Origin: an uncultured Lentisphaeria bacterium
GTDB lineage: Bacteria; Verrucomicrobiota; Lentisphaeria; Victivallales; Victivallaceae
Direction of reading: 5' to 3'
Assembly (NCBI GenBank): GCA_903821255.1
Contig: CAIJKT010000878.1
Coordinates: forward strand, 1 to 16,207
DNA: 16,207 bases
Part shown: positions 7,573 through 14,312 of the stretch, piece by piece
How the letters are laid out: each line of letters opens with the position of its first letter
Position numbering within the stretch: position 1 is the stretch's first letter
Program-made: the position numbers and the translations under genes
Notes under the pieces: generated by a model
What the model saw: the letters and a program-made list of their open reading frames with translations, nothing else
What the model was told of the DNA's origin: nothing
Databases searched by the model: none

Positions 7573-8346
7573 ATGGACTGCTTTTGTAAAAGTGTCCGTC
7601 AGGATATTTTGCGCATTTCCCAGCACAGCGGACACGGCCATATCCCGACCTGTTTTTCAGTTGTGGAAATGCTTGCCGCCGTCTATTCTGAAATGAAGCA
7701 CAATCCCGCCGATCCGTCATGGGCCGAGCGCGATATTTTCATTCTGAGTAAAGGTCATGCGGCGCTGGCGCATTATTGCACATTGGCTCATTCCGGTTAT
7801 TTTCCGGTCAAGGATGTCTACAACTTCGGTGCGTTCAGTTCGATTTTCGGTTGTCATGCCGACCGGCACAGAGTTCCGGGGGTCGAACTTTCAACCGGCT
7901 CCCTCGGACACGGAAGCTGTGTCGGCGCCGGTATTGCCCTGGCTTTCAAAATCAGGAAATCGCCAAGAAAAGTATATGTTCTGATCGGAGACGGCGAAAG
8001 CAACGAAGGCACGGTATGGGAATCCCTGATGGTGGCGGCTCACCAGAAACTCGATAATCTCACGGTGCTTCTGGATCACAATAAATCGCAGATACGCTGC
8101 CTGCCGATTACGCGCCCGGCCGACAAATTCCGGGCATTTGACTGCGAGACCATGGAAGTTGACGGACATGACATAAACGCGCTTAAAACAGCGTTATCCA
8201 CGGCTTCAAACGGCAAACCGAAAGTAATTGTCGCGAATACGGTCAAAGGAGGCGGGTGCAAAACTTTGGAGGAGAACATGTTTGCATGGCACCGGCGCAG
8301 CCCGTCAAAAGAGGAAATGGAAATGCTGCTGGGAGAACTGAAATGA
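7573..8346 (+). CDS. Transketolase, N-terminal (thiamine diphosphate-binding) subunit
   Basis: This 257-residue protein corresponds to the first third of a full transketolase. It has ILSKGHAA (57-64), STGSLGHG (107-114) and the thiamine diphosphate motif GDGESNEGTVWE (139-150) ending in N170, which binds the magnesium-diphosphate. The length is normal for the split form. It should pair with the next gene product to form the active site at the dimer interface and transfer a two-carbon ketol unit between sugars. In this locus two roles are plausible: making sedoheptulose 7-phosphate as heptose precursor, or transferring a two-carbon unit onto a keto sugar nucleotide. It ends in an ATGA overlap with its partner, consistent with equimolar synthesis. 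Confidence 0.93.
   Translation: MDCFCKSVRQDILRISQHSGHGHIPTCFSVVEMLAAVYSEMKHNPADPSWAERDIFILSKGHAALAHYCTLAHSGYFPVKDVYNFGAFSSIFGCHADRHRVPGVELSTGSLGHGSCVGAGIALAFKIRKSPRKVYVLIGDGESNEGTVWESLMVAAHQKLDNLTVLLDHNKSQIRCLPITRPADKFRAFDCETMEVDGHDINALKTALSTASNGKPKVIVANTVKGGGCKTLEENMFAWHRRSPSKEEMEMLLGELK
8331..8336 (+). promoter_or_regulatory. Ribosome binding site deciding the start of the transketolase C subunit
   Basis: GGGAGA lies six bases before the ATG at 8343, which sits in an ATGA overlap. It supports this start over an in-frame ATG at 8256, which would add 29 residues unlike the family. Confidence 0.7.
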
Positions 8347-9218
8347 GAAAACACTTTAAAGACGTTCTGCTTAAAATTGCCGAAAAAGATGAAAGGCTGA
8401 TACTGTTGCTGGGCGATATCAGCGTCTTTCTGTTAAAGGATTTTGCCGACCGCTTTCCGGACCGGTTCTATAATATCGGCATCTGTGAAAATACGCTTAT
8501 TTCGATGGCCGCCGGGCTGAGTTCGCAAAATCTGCATCCGGTTGTCCACACCATTGCTCCGTTCATTACGGAAAGAAGTTATGAGCAGGTAAAACTGGAT
8601 ATGTGCTACAACGGATTCGGCGGCAATATTGTCTCCTGCGGCGGTTCGTTTGATTATGCCTGGGACGGAGCCACTCATCATTGCTATACCGATCTGGAGC
8701 TGATGCGGATGCTGCCGGGAATGGAAGTGATGCAGCCGGGCAGCAAAAAAGAACTGGGTATGCTGCTTGAATCGCAATATGCCAACGGGAAACCGTCTTA
8801 TTTCAGAATTCCCGCGGATGAGCATCGTCTTGATCTGCCGGTGGAATTCGGCAAAGCCAATGTCGTTCTCCATAAAGATTCGGCGGAACTGACGGTTATC
8901 ACTGCGGGCCCCATGCTGCAAAATGTTTACGAGGCGTGCAAAGACATGAACGTCAATCTGCTTTACTTCCACACCATCAAGCCGCTGGATGCCGAAGCTC
9001 TGGCGCACTATTCGAAAACAAAAATGCTGGTCATTCATGACGCGTTCGGCCTGTTCGAATCGGTATGCGCCGCAGTTGATGCTAAAGTAAAATATCATGG
9101 AATTCCGGATAAGTTCTGCTGTTACTACGGCACGCTTGAAGACATCAGAAGACTGCTGCTGCTGGATGCCCCCGGAATCAGAAGCGTTATTCAAAAGGAA
9201 TTATCCGGAGTAAAATGA
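8343..9218 (+). CDS. Transketolase, C-terminal (pyrimidine-binding) subunit
   Basis: This 291-residue protein matches the central and C-terminal domains of transketolase. The catalytic glutamate that activates thiamine diphosphate lies in GICENTLISMAAGL (E49). It is followed by FITERSYEQVKLD (74-86) and the substrate-channel region THHCYTDLELMRMLPG (111-126). A C-terminal domain with AELTVITAGP follows. The open frame extends upstream to an ATG at 8256, but the ATGA junction at 8343, the ribosome binding site at 8331-8336 and the normal family N-terminus MRKHF favour 8343. It partners the preceding subunit. The residues around the phosphate-binding part of the channel are not simple to compare by eye, so whether it accepts ordinary sugar phosphates or a sugar nucleotide is open. 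Confidence 0.93.
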   Translation: MRKHFKDVLLKIAEKDERLILLLGDISVFLLKDFADRFPDRFYNIGICENTLISMAAGLSSQNLHPVVHTIAPFITERSYEQVKLDMCYNGFGGNIVSCGGSFDYAWDGATHHCYTDLELMRMLPGMEVMQPGSKKELGMLLESQYANGKPSYFRIPADEHRLDLPVEFGKANVVLHKDSAELTVITAGPMLQNVYEACKDMNVNLLYFHTIKPLDAEALAHYSKTKMLVIHDAFGLFESVCAAVDAKVKYHGIPDKFCCYYGTLEDIRRLLLLDAPGIRSVIQKELSGVK

Positions 9219-10147
9219 CAGCGCAAAAAGTAACCGCAGAAGATTTTGAACGCATGTTCCGTTTTGAGGACGGAACATTGCCTGAATTCATCAGCCGTGA
9301 ACTTGAATCCGTCGTCTCCGCGCATCATCTTGCCGACGCTCAGGAACAGGCGGAATATGTGCTTGATTTTCTTAAACGGATCGAACAGCAAACCATCACC
9401 AGGACCAAAGCGGAGAATCTGGCGGCTTTTGAATCAGGCTGGACGGAAAATTATAATAAACTGCTGCGGGATGGAACTTCCTTAAACAGCCTTAAACCGG
9501 GCTATTTCCGGGGAAATAAATTCCTGAGATACAATAATCAATTGGTCGTCTCCGATAATCTGCAACTGGAATTCGATCTGTTCCGAATCGCCAGGCATTG
9601 CATTTTTTATAAATATCTGAACAACCGCGATACCATCTGCGAACTGGGCTGCGGCAGTTGCCAGAATATTTTAATGCTGACGGAAATGTTCAAGGATGCC
9701 GCCCTGATTGCAGCGGACTGGACCAATGCCGCAAAAAAGATTGCCGACCATCTCGGGTCCAGCCTTAAACGGAATATTTCAGGACATGTGCTGGATATGA
9801 TGGAGATCAAAGATGCCAGTTTCATCCCGTCCGGCAGCGCCATTATTACAATACATGCTTTTGAACAACTCGGCGAAAACTTTGCCGGAGTATTAGATTT
9901 TATGATCAAAAGCAGACCGCGCATTGTAGTCCAGTATGAACCGGTGCTGGAGTATTATTCGGAAAGCAATCTTTATGATTTCCTGGCGTTGAAATACTGC
10001 CGTAAAAGAAATTACCTGGAAAACTACTTGACTGCGTTGAGAAAGCTGGAACAAGAGAAGAAGATTGAAATCATCAGCTCATACCGTCCGTTTCTGGGCG
10101 GCGTGCTGCATGAATCTTCATTGATCGTTTGGCGGCCGTTATATTAA
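9215..10147 (+). CDS. Class I SAM-dependent methyltransferase
   Basis: The 310-residue protein has a Rossmann-type methyltransferase domain from about residue 135. Motif I is ICELGCGSCQNI (141-152), with E143 and the glycine run that binds S-adenosylmethionine; the motif II region LIAADWT has an acidic residue (D169), and motif IV is near SAIITIHAFEQL. The first 130 residues are mainly helical and unrecognised (EFISRELESVVSAHHLADAQEQAEY region omitted in part); they may cap the active site. The C-terminal part has ending strands and a lid typical of small-molecule methyltransferases. It begins in an ATGA overlap with the transketolase subunit, closing the cassette. The acceptor is probably a sugar hydroxyl or the product of the transketolase or radical SAM step, which is inference. 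Confidence 0.82.
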   Translation: MTAQKVTAEDFERMFRFEDGTLPEFISRELESVVSAHHLADAQEQAEYVLDFLKRIEQQTITRTKAENLAAFESGWTENYNKLLRDGTSLNSLKPGYFRGNKFLRYNNQLVVSDNLQLEFDLFRIARHCIFYKYLNNRDTICELGCGSCQNILMLTEMFKDAALIAADWTNAAKKIADHLGSSLKRNISGHVLDMMEIKDASFIPSGSAIITIHAFEQLGENFAGVLDFMIKSRPRIVVQYEPVLEYYSESNLYDFLALKYCRKRNYLENYLTALRKLEQEKKIEIISSYRPFLGGVLHESSLIVWRPLY

Positions 10148-10160
10148 CCACCTTGATTTT

Positions 10161-10170
10161 CAGAAGGGGA
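10161..10170 (+). promoter_or_regulatory. Ribosome binding site of the 3,5-epimerase gene
   Basis: CAGAAGGGGA lies within the 27-base gap and ends four bases before the ATG at 10175. The gap is too short and has no clear -35/-10 pair, so I read it as translation signal only. Confidence 0.6.
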
Positions 10171-10174
10171 AATT

Positions 10175-10702
10175 ATGCTGAAAGTATCAAAAACTGATCT
10201 GGAAGGCGTTCTGCTGATCAATCCTTATGTGTTCGAAGACTTCAGAGGCGAATATGTGGAAATGTGGAACGAAGAGTTATACCGTGAAAATGGTATTGAT
10301 ATAAAATTTGTGCAGGACGATATTTCGACCTCATCACTGCATGTGCTGCGCGGCATTCACGGCGATGCCGAAACCTGGAAACTGGTTTCCTGTCTTCACG
10401 GCAAATTTTATCTGGTGGTCGTCAACTGTGACAAAGAATCTCCTGCATTCGGCAAATGGCAGGGATTTACACTTTCCGAAAAAAATCGGGCACAGATATT
10501 GATTCCACCCAAACACGGCAACGGACACGTCGTACTGAGCGAAAGCGCCATATTCCATTATAAGCAAACCACCTATTATAATCCCAAGGGGCAATTTACC
10601 TATAAATGGAACGACCCCGAATTGAACATCTGGTGGCCGATCAGGAATCCGATTATTTCGCGCAGAGATGAATTCCTGGATAAATCATTAATCGCTAAAT
10701 AG
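10175..10702 (+). CDS. RmlC-like cupin, candidate GDP-4-keto-6-deoxy-heptose 3,5-epimerase
   Basis: The 175-residue protein is a full-length member of the dTDP-4-dehydrorhamnose 3,5-epimerase fold. It has FRGE (23-26), FVQDDISTSS (45-54), LRGIHGDAETWKL (58-70, with the catalytic His H62), and HYKQTTYY (128-135), which holds the expected catalytic tyrosine. The run RGIHGD-x-TxKL, the VVVxCxKESP stretch and the tail FTYKWNDPE match, as I remember them, the Campylobacter heptose epimerases DdahB/MlghB better than RmlC itself, in which a Tyr follows the His. The expected reaction is inversion at C3 and/or C5 of a 4-keto-6-deoxy sugar nucleotide. The dehydratase at 4504 would supply that substrate, and the next two genes make the GDP-heptose. 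Some family members invert only one carbon, which sequence alone does not settle. Confidence 0.82.
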   Translation: MLKVSKTDLEGVLLINPYVFEDFRGEYVEMWNEELYRENGIDIKFVQDDISTSSLHVLRGIHGDAETWKLVSCLHGKFYLVVVNCDKESPAFGKWQGFTLSEKNRAQILIPPKHGNGHVVLSESAIFHYKQTTYYNPKGQFTYKWNDPELNIWWPIRNPIISRRDEFLDKSLIAK

Positions 10703-10710
10703 GTTTTATC

Positions 10711-11703
10711 ATGATTATTACACGCACTCCATTCAGAATCTCGTTTTTCGGCGGCGGAACGGATTTTCCGGCATTCTACAGGGAGCACGGCGGCTCGGTG
10801 CTCAGCACCACGATCAATAAATACTGTTATATTATTTCCCGTAACATGCCGCCGTTTTTTGATTACAAGTACCGGATAAGATATACCCTGCGCGAAGAAA
10901 CTGCCACGATAGAAGAAATCAAACATCCGGTGGTGAGGGAGGTATTGCGTAAATTCCAGTACCCGAAGGGGCTGGAAATGGTTCACACCAGCGATATTCC
11001 GGCGATGTCCGGCATTGGCTCGAGCTCTGCGTTTACTGTTGGATTCTTGCATGGGATGTATGCGCTGCAAGGCAAAATTATTACCAAAAGACAGCTTGCG
11101 CTGGATGCCGTTGAAATAGAACAGGAAGTTTTAAAGGAAAACGTCGGTTCGCAGGATCAGGTTGCCACCGCATTCGGCGGGTTCAACCGGATTGATTTCA
11201 AACAGGACGGAACTTTTTACGTATCACCGGTAACGATTCCCGCGGTCAGGTTAAAAGAACTCGAAAGCAGCCTGATGCTGTTTTTCACCGGCTTCACCCG
11301 CTTCTCCAGTGAAATTGCCGCGGATCAAGTCAAAAGCATTCCGGGTAATGTCAAAAATCTTTTAGAAATGAAAGCACTGGTGGATGATTCCATTGACATC
11401 CTTAACGGCAATGCGCCGATGACCGATTTCGGTAAACGTCTGCACGAAACATGGCTGCTCAAGAAAAGCCTGAGCCTGTCTATTTCAACTTCATTTATTG
11501 AAGACGCATATAGCCGCGCAGTACAAGCCGGAGCTGAAGGCGGGAAAATTCTTGGCGCCGGCGGCGGCGGATTTATGCTGATGTATGTCGAACCGGAAAA
11601 ACAGGCGGCGGTAAAAGCAGCGCTGAGCGACTTGCTGCATGTGCCGTTCAGTTTCGAACCGCTCGGATCTCAGATTATCATGTACTCAACGATTGAATAT
11701 TAA
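10711..11703 (+). CDS. hddA: GHMP kinase, D-glycero-D-manno-heptose 7-phosphate kinase type
   Basis: The 330-residue protein has all three GHMP kinase motifs: the N-terminal RISFFGGGTDFPAFY (9-23), the ATP-binding loop PAMSGIGSSSAFTVG (97-111) and the C-terminal LGAGGGGFMLM (281-291). VGSQDQ (145-150) is typical of the HddA/fucokinase-like branch. HddA phosphorylates D-glycero-D-manno-heptose 7-phosphate at C1 to the alpha-1,7-bisphosphate, on the way to GDP-heptose. The immediate downstream HddC-type nucleotidyltransferase makes this assignment better than fucokinase or galactokinase. The start is 8 bases after the epimerase stop with a weak AGG. The phosphatase (GmhB) and isomerase (GmhA) needed for the pathway are not visible here. 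Confidence 0.85.
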   Translation: MIITRTPFRISFFGGGTDFPAFYREHGGSVLSTTINKYCYIISRNMPPFFDYKYRIRYTLREETATIEEIKHPVVREVLRKFQYPKGLEMVHTSDIPAMSGIGSSSAFTVGFLHGMYALQGKIITKRQLALDAVEIEQEVLKENVGSQDQVATAFGGFNRIDFKQDGTFYVSPVTIPAVRLKELESSLMLFFTGFTRFSSEIAADQVKSIPGNVKNLLEMKALVDDSIDILNGNAPMTDFGKRLHETWLLKKSLSLSISTSFIEDAYSRAVQAGAEGGKILGAGGGGFMLMYVEPEKQAAVKAALSDLLHVPFSFEPLGSQIIMYSTIEY

Positions 11704-11704
11704 A

Positions 11705-12427
11705 ATGCCCTTGAACTTTCCCAATGAAATAACCGCGATAATCCTGGCCGGCGGCATGGGCACCAGATTGAGCAGCGTTGTCTCCGGCCGTCAGAAAGCG
11801 GTAGCGCTAGTCAACGGCAGCCCGTTTCTCAGTTATCTGTTCCGCCAGCTTATCCGGTCAGGCATTAAGCATGCTGTACTCTGCACGGGTTATAAAGCGG
11901 AAATGGTTGAAGCGGAATTCGGCAGCGAATTTTCCGGGTTGAAACTAAGTTATTCAGTCGAAAAACAACCGTCAGGCACTGCCGGAGCTGTACGGCTGGC
12001 GCTGGATAAAGCCAGAACTGATTATCTGCTGGTGATGAACGGCGATTCTTATATGGACACCGACTTTGCTGTTTTTTTCTCCTGGTTTGAACAGGCCGGA
12101 ATTGATGCCGGAATTATTTTAACCGAAGTGGAAGACGCGTCCCGTTACGGCAAAGTCACGATGGATAATAATGGAAGAATCATCCGCTTCGATGAGAAAA
12201 AAGAACATGCCGGCAGCGGATTGATTAACGCCGGGGTGTATCTTTTTAATAAGAAAGTATTAACAGATATTCCAGAAAATGTGAAGTATTCCATGGAAAA
12301 AGACGTGTTTCCCGGACTTGCCGCCGTAAACCGGCTGTTCGGGAGAAAATCGGACGGCAGATTTATTGATATCGGCACGCCGGAATCATATAAAATGGCC
12401 GAAAAATTCTTTCAGGAGCTTAAATGA
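11705..12427 (+). CDS. hddC: Sugar-1-phosphate nucleotidyltransferase, HddC (heptose-1-phosphate guanylyltransferase) type
   Basis: The 240-residue protein has the pyrophosphorylase signature LAGGMGTRL (14-22), a lysine at K31 in GRQKAVALVNGSPF (28-41), GTAGAV (91-96) and the metal-binding NGDSY (112-116). The order with a heptose kinase points to GDP transfer onto heptose 1-phosphate. The usual LPKPL part of the signature is changed to RQKAV, retaining the lysine but losing the proline. The ATG at 11705 lies one base after the kinase stop and gives a normal N-terminus (NEITAIILAGG). An in-frame ATG at 11639 would add 22 residues that read through the kinase C-terminal sequence. No clear ribosome binding site is visible, so coupling to hddA is likely. 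Nucleotide specificity (GTP, not CTP or UTP) is inferred from context. Confidence 0.82.
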   Translation: MPLNFPNEITAIILAGGMGTRLSSVVSGRQKAVALVNGSPFLSYLFRQLIRSGIKHAVLCTGYKAEMVEAEFGSEFSGLKLSYSVEKQPSGTAGAVRLALDKARTDYLLVMNGDSYMDTDFAVFFSWFEQAGIDAGIILTEVEDASRYGKVTMDNNGRIIRFDEKKEHAGSGLINAGVYLFNKKVLTDIPENVKYSMEKDVFPGLAAVNRLFGRKSDGRFIDIGTPESYKMAEKFFQELK

Positions 12428-14247
12428 CCGTAAACAAACATTTTATGTTCCCCTGCTCGTTCCTGATTGCGTCGCTATTTTTTTATCCATTGATGCTGCC
12501 GGGCCTGCTGTTTCCGGTGGCATATCACAGCTACCTTATCTTTTTCACGTCCGGAACACTATCCGCGATGGCTTTGGCCGGGTGTTTTTTAGATTATAAA
12601 CAAACGATAAATTTCTGCCGGAATAATTTTCTGCCGACTATGCTAATGGGCATTATAGCTGTTGTATGCCTGCTGCATTTTCTGCTCAATTATAATTACA
12701 GTCTGGACTATTTTTTCAGTTCACTGATATGGATTTCGATTCCTTTATTTGCGGCTCTTAATCATAGATTATTTGAAAAGTATCTGCCATACTTTCTGGC
12801 ATTGCTGGCATTGCTGAACTACATCCAATCGACTAAAGACTTGTTCTCAAGCGTGGTCTTCTGCGGTATCTCCGGCAATTGGAACTGGAATGGCGCTTTA
12901 CTGATAATATCCACGCCTTTTCTTATGCTTTCCATTACAAAACTGGGATGCCTGTTGAAATGGAATATTATTGCCGGAAGAATTTTGAATATTTTAATTG
13001 CGATTCTGGCGTTCTATTACATATACTTATGTGATTCAAAAGGGGTTTGGTGTGCGCTTGTAATGGCGCTGCTATTGTTCCTTGCCCTTCAATATAGAAA
13101 TAAAAATTCAATCCGCTGGCTCCTGTGGGTTATTCTGATTGCTGTTATTGCTGCTGTAATATTTTTATATTCCGGAGGGATTTCAAAATTCGGCGCCTTT
13201 ATGCTGCGGGATGTGCGGATGCAATTGTGGGCAGGCACGTTACATCTTATTGGGGATAATTTTCTCTCCGGAGTCGGTCAGCCGTTATTTGAAAACGCTT
13301 ACGCATCCTATAATCCGGTAGAATATTATTTGAATTTCTTTGCTACAGACAGAAATCCCCACCCTCATAATCATTTACTGCTTTTTCTTGTGTCAAACGG
13401 GATTTTCGCATTCATGGCATGGCTGATTCTGCTCATTCTGCCGATATGGAAGTGGATTTCACGTTCAGCTCCGACCGGCAGCTTGCGGATGAAGTTATAT
13501 TTTTTTGTTATGCTGTTTTTATTTTTCCACGGGTTATTGGATATGACGGTGGAAGTATGGCCGATAAATATAATTTTCCTGGTAATATTAGGTATTTTCT
13601 GGGGACGTTGCTGGAAGATGCCGTCAAATGGAATGGAGATATTGTTTGCTCCGCGGACAGTTCGCCTGGCCGCGATAATTTGCTTTATCATTTTAATGGC
13701 TGCCATGACGGTTCAACTATACCGTAATTCTTTAAGTTCGTACTATTTCCGTGAGGCGCATATTGCCAGAGAGGTGGATTCCGCGGATGCCGCACTCGCA
13801 TTTTATAATAAGAGTATCGCTTGCAAGCCGACTCCGGAAAGTATTTATCAGGCAGCTTTAATTGCTTTCTACGATTTAAAAAATCCTTCGCTTTGTCAAC
13901 ATTATCTTGACCGGATGGAGGATTTGACCGCATTCCGTAATTATGTCAACAATAACGGGCTTAAGGCAAAGGCGCTTTATTTACAGGGGCGGCGTCATGA
14001 ATCTTTGCAATATTTTCTTCAGGAAACCAGGAATTTCCCGTTAAGTTCGGTAAACTGGTATTTCTATTATAATACATTAAAAGAAATTGGACGTGGTGAT
14101 GAGGCGGGAGCGGCGTATGACAGGCTTTCCCAGTCTCTGGCGGTGAAAGGTTTGCGTTATGAGCACATTCCGCTTCTTATTAAAAATCCGAGACTGGATA
14201 TGCACTTCCGGGAAGTTCCGGGCGCGGGTTTTAAAGAATTGGAATAG
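12424..14247 (+). CDS. O-antigen ligase/polymerase (Wzy/WaaL family) with C-terminal TPR-like region
   Basis: The 607-residue protein is hydrophobic to about residue 440, with roughly a dozen membrane segments. The large periplasmic loop carries the Wzy_C-type block: RDVRMQLW (262-269), a G-rich NFLSGVGQP stretch, then RNPHPHNHLLLF (310-321) with H313, H315 and H317. This is the signature region of the O-antigen ligase family, which joins lipid-linked glycan to an acceptor or polymerises repeats. The last 165 residues (about 440-607) are soluble, with helical repeats (AALAFYNKSI, ALYLQGRRHESLQYFL) like tetratricopeptide repeats, seen in polymerases that regulate chain length or bind partners. 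The start is in an ATGA overlap with hddC. Whether this is the polymerase or the ligase cannot be decided from the sequence. The AT content is above that of the upstream genes. Confidence 0.85.
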   Translation: MTVNKHFMFPCSFLIASLFFYPLMLPGLLFPVAYHSYLIFFTSGTLSAMALAGCFLDYKQTINFCRNNFLPTMLMGIIAVVCLLHFLLNYNYSLDYFFSSLIWISIPLFAALNHRLFEKYLPYFLALLALLNYIQSTKDLFSSVVFCGISGNWNWNGALLIISTPFLMLSITKLGCLLKWNIIAGRILNILIAILAFYYIYLCDSKGVWCALVMALLLFLALQYRNKNSIRWLLWVILIAVIAAVIFLYSGGISKFGAFMLRDVRMQLWAGTLHLIGDNFLSGVGQPLFENAYASYNPVEYYLNFFATDRNPHPHNHLLLFLVSNGIFAFMAWLILLILPIWKWISRSAPTGSLRMKLYFFVMLFLFFHGLLDMTVEVWPINIIFLVILGIFWGRCWKMPSNGMEILFAPRTVRLAAIICFIILMAAMTVQLYRNSLSSYYFREAHIAREVDSADAALAFYNKSIACKPTPESIYQAALIAFYDLKNPSLCQHYLDRMEDLTAFRNYVNNNGLKAKALYLQGRRHESLQYFLQETRNFPLSSVNWYFYYNTLKEIGRGDEAGAAYDRLSQSLAVKGLRYEHIPLLIKNPRLDMHFREVPGAGFKELE

Positions 14248-14267
14248 ATGGATGTCCGGGGTATAAT
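14239..14267 (+). promoter_or_regulatory. Candidate sigma70 promoter before the 14313 gene
   Basis: A -35 box TTGGAA (14239-14244, 4 of 6 match) and a perfect -10 box TATAAT (14262-14267) are separated by 17 bases. Transcription would begin near 14274, giving a leader of about 39 bases. The -35 overlaps the end of the polymerase gene. It sits in the largest intergenic gap of the window (65 bases), exactly where base composition drops. No extended -10 TG is present, and no clear hairpin terminator precedes it. Confidence 0.55.
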
Positions 14268-14312
14268 CCAGTAGTTATAAGTGTAAATTAATTCATTTCG
14301 TAGAAAATCTAT

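Noticed and set aside
8256..8342. Upstream in-frame ATG extension of the transketolase C subunit
   Set aside because: The added 29 residues overlap the N subunit and are unlike the family. The ATG at 8343 has a ribosome binding site and ATGA junction.
8433..9194. Minus-strand open frame (253 codons) opposite the transketolase C subunit
   Set aside because: The plus-strand gene has catalytic motifs; the antisense product has no family features.
10148..10174. Promoter or terminator in the 27-base gap before the epimerase
   Set aside because: It holds a ribosome binding site but no hairpin with T-run and no -35/-10 pair.
11639..11704. Upstream in-frame ATG extension of the nucleotidyltransferase
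   Set aside because: It would read through the coding end of the kinase gene and adds residues before a normal N-terminus.
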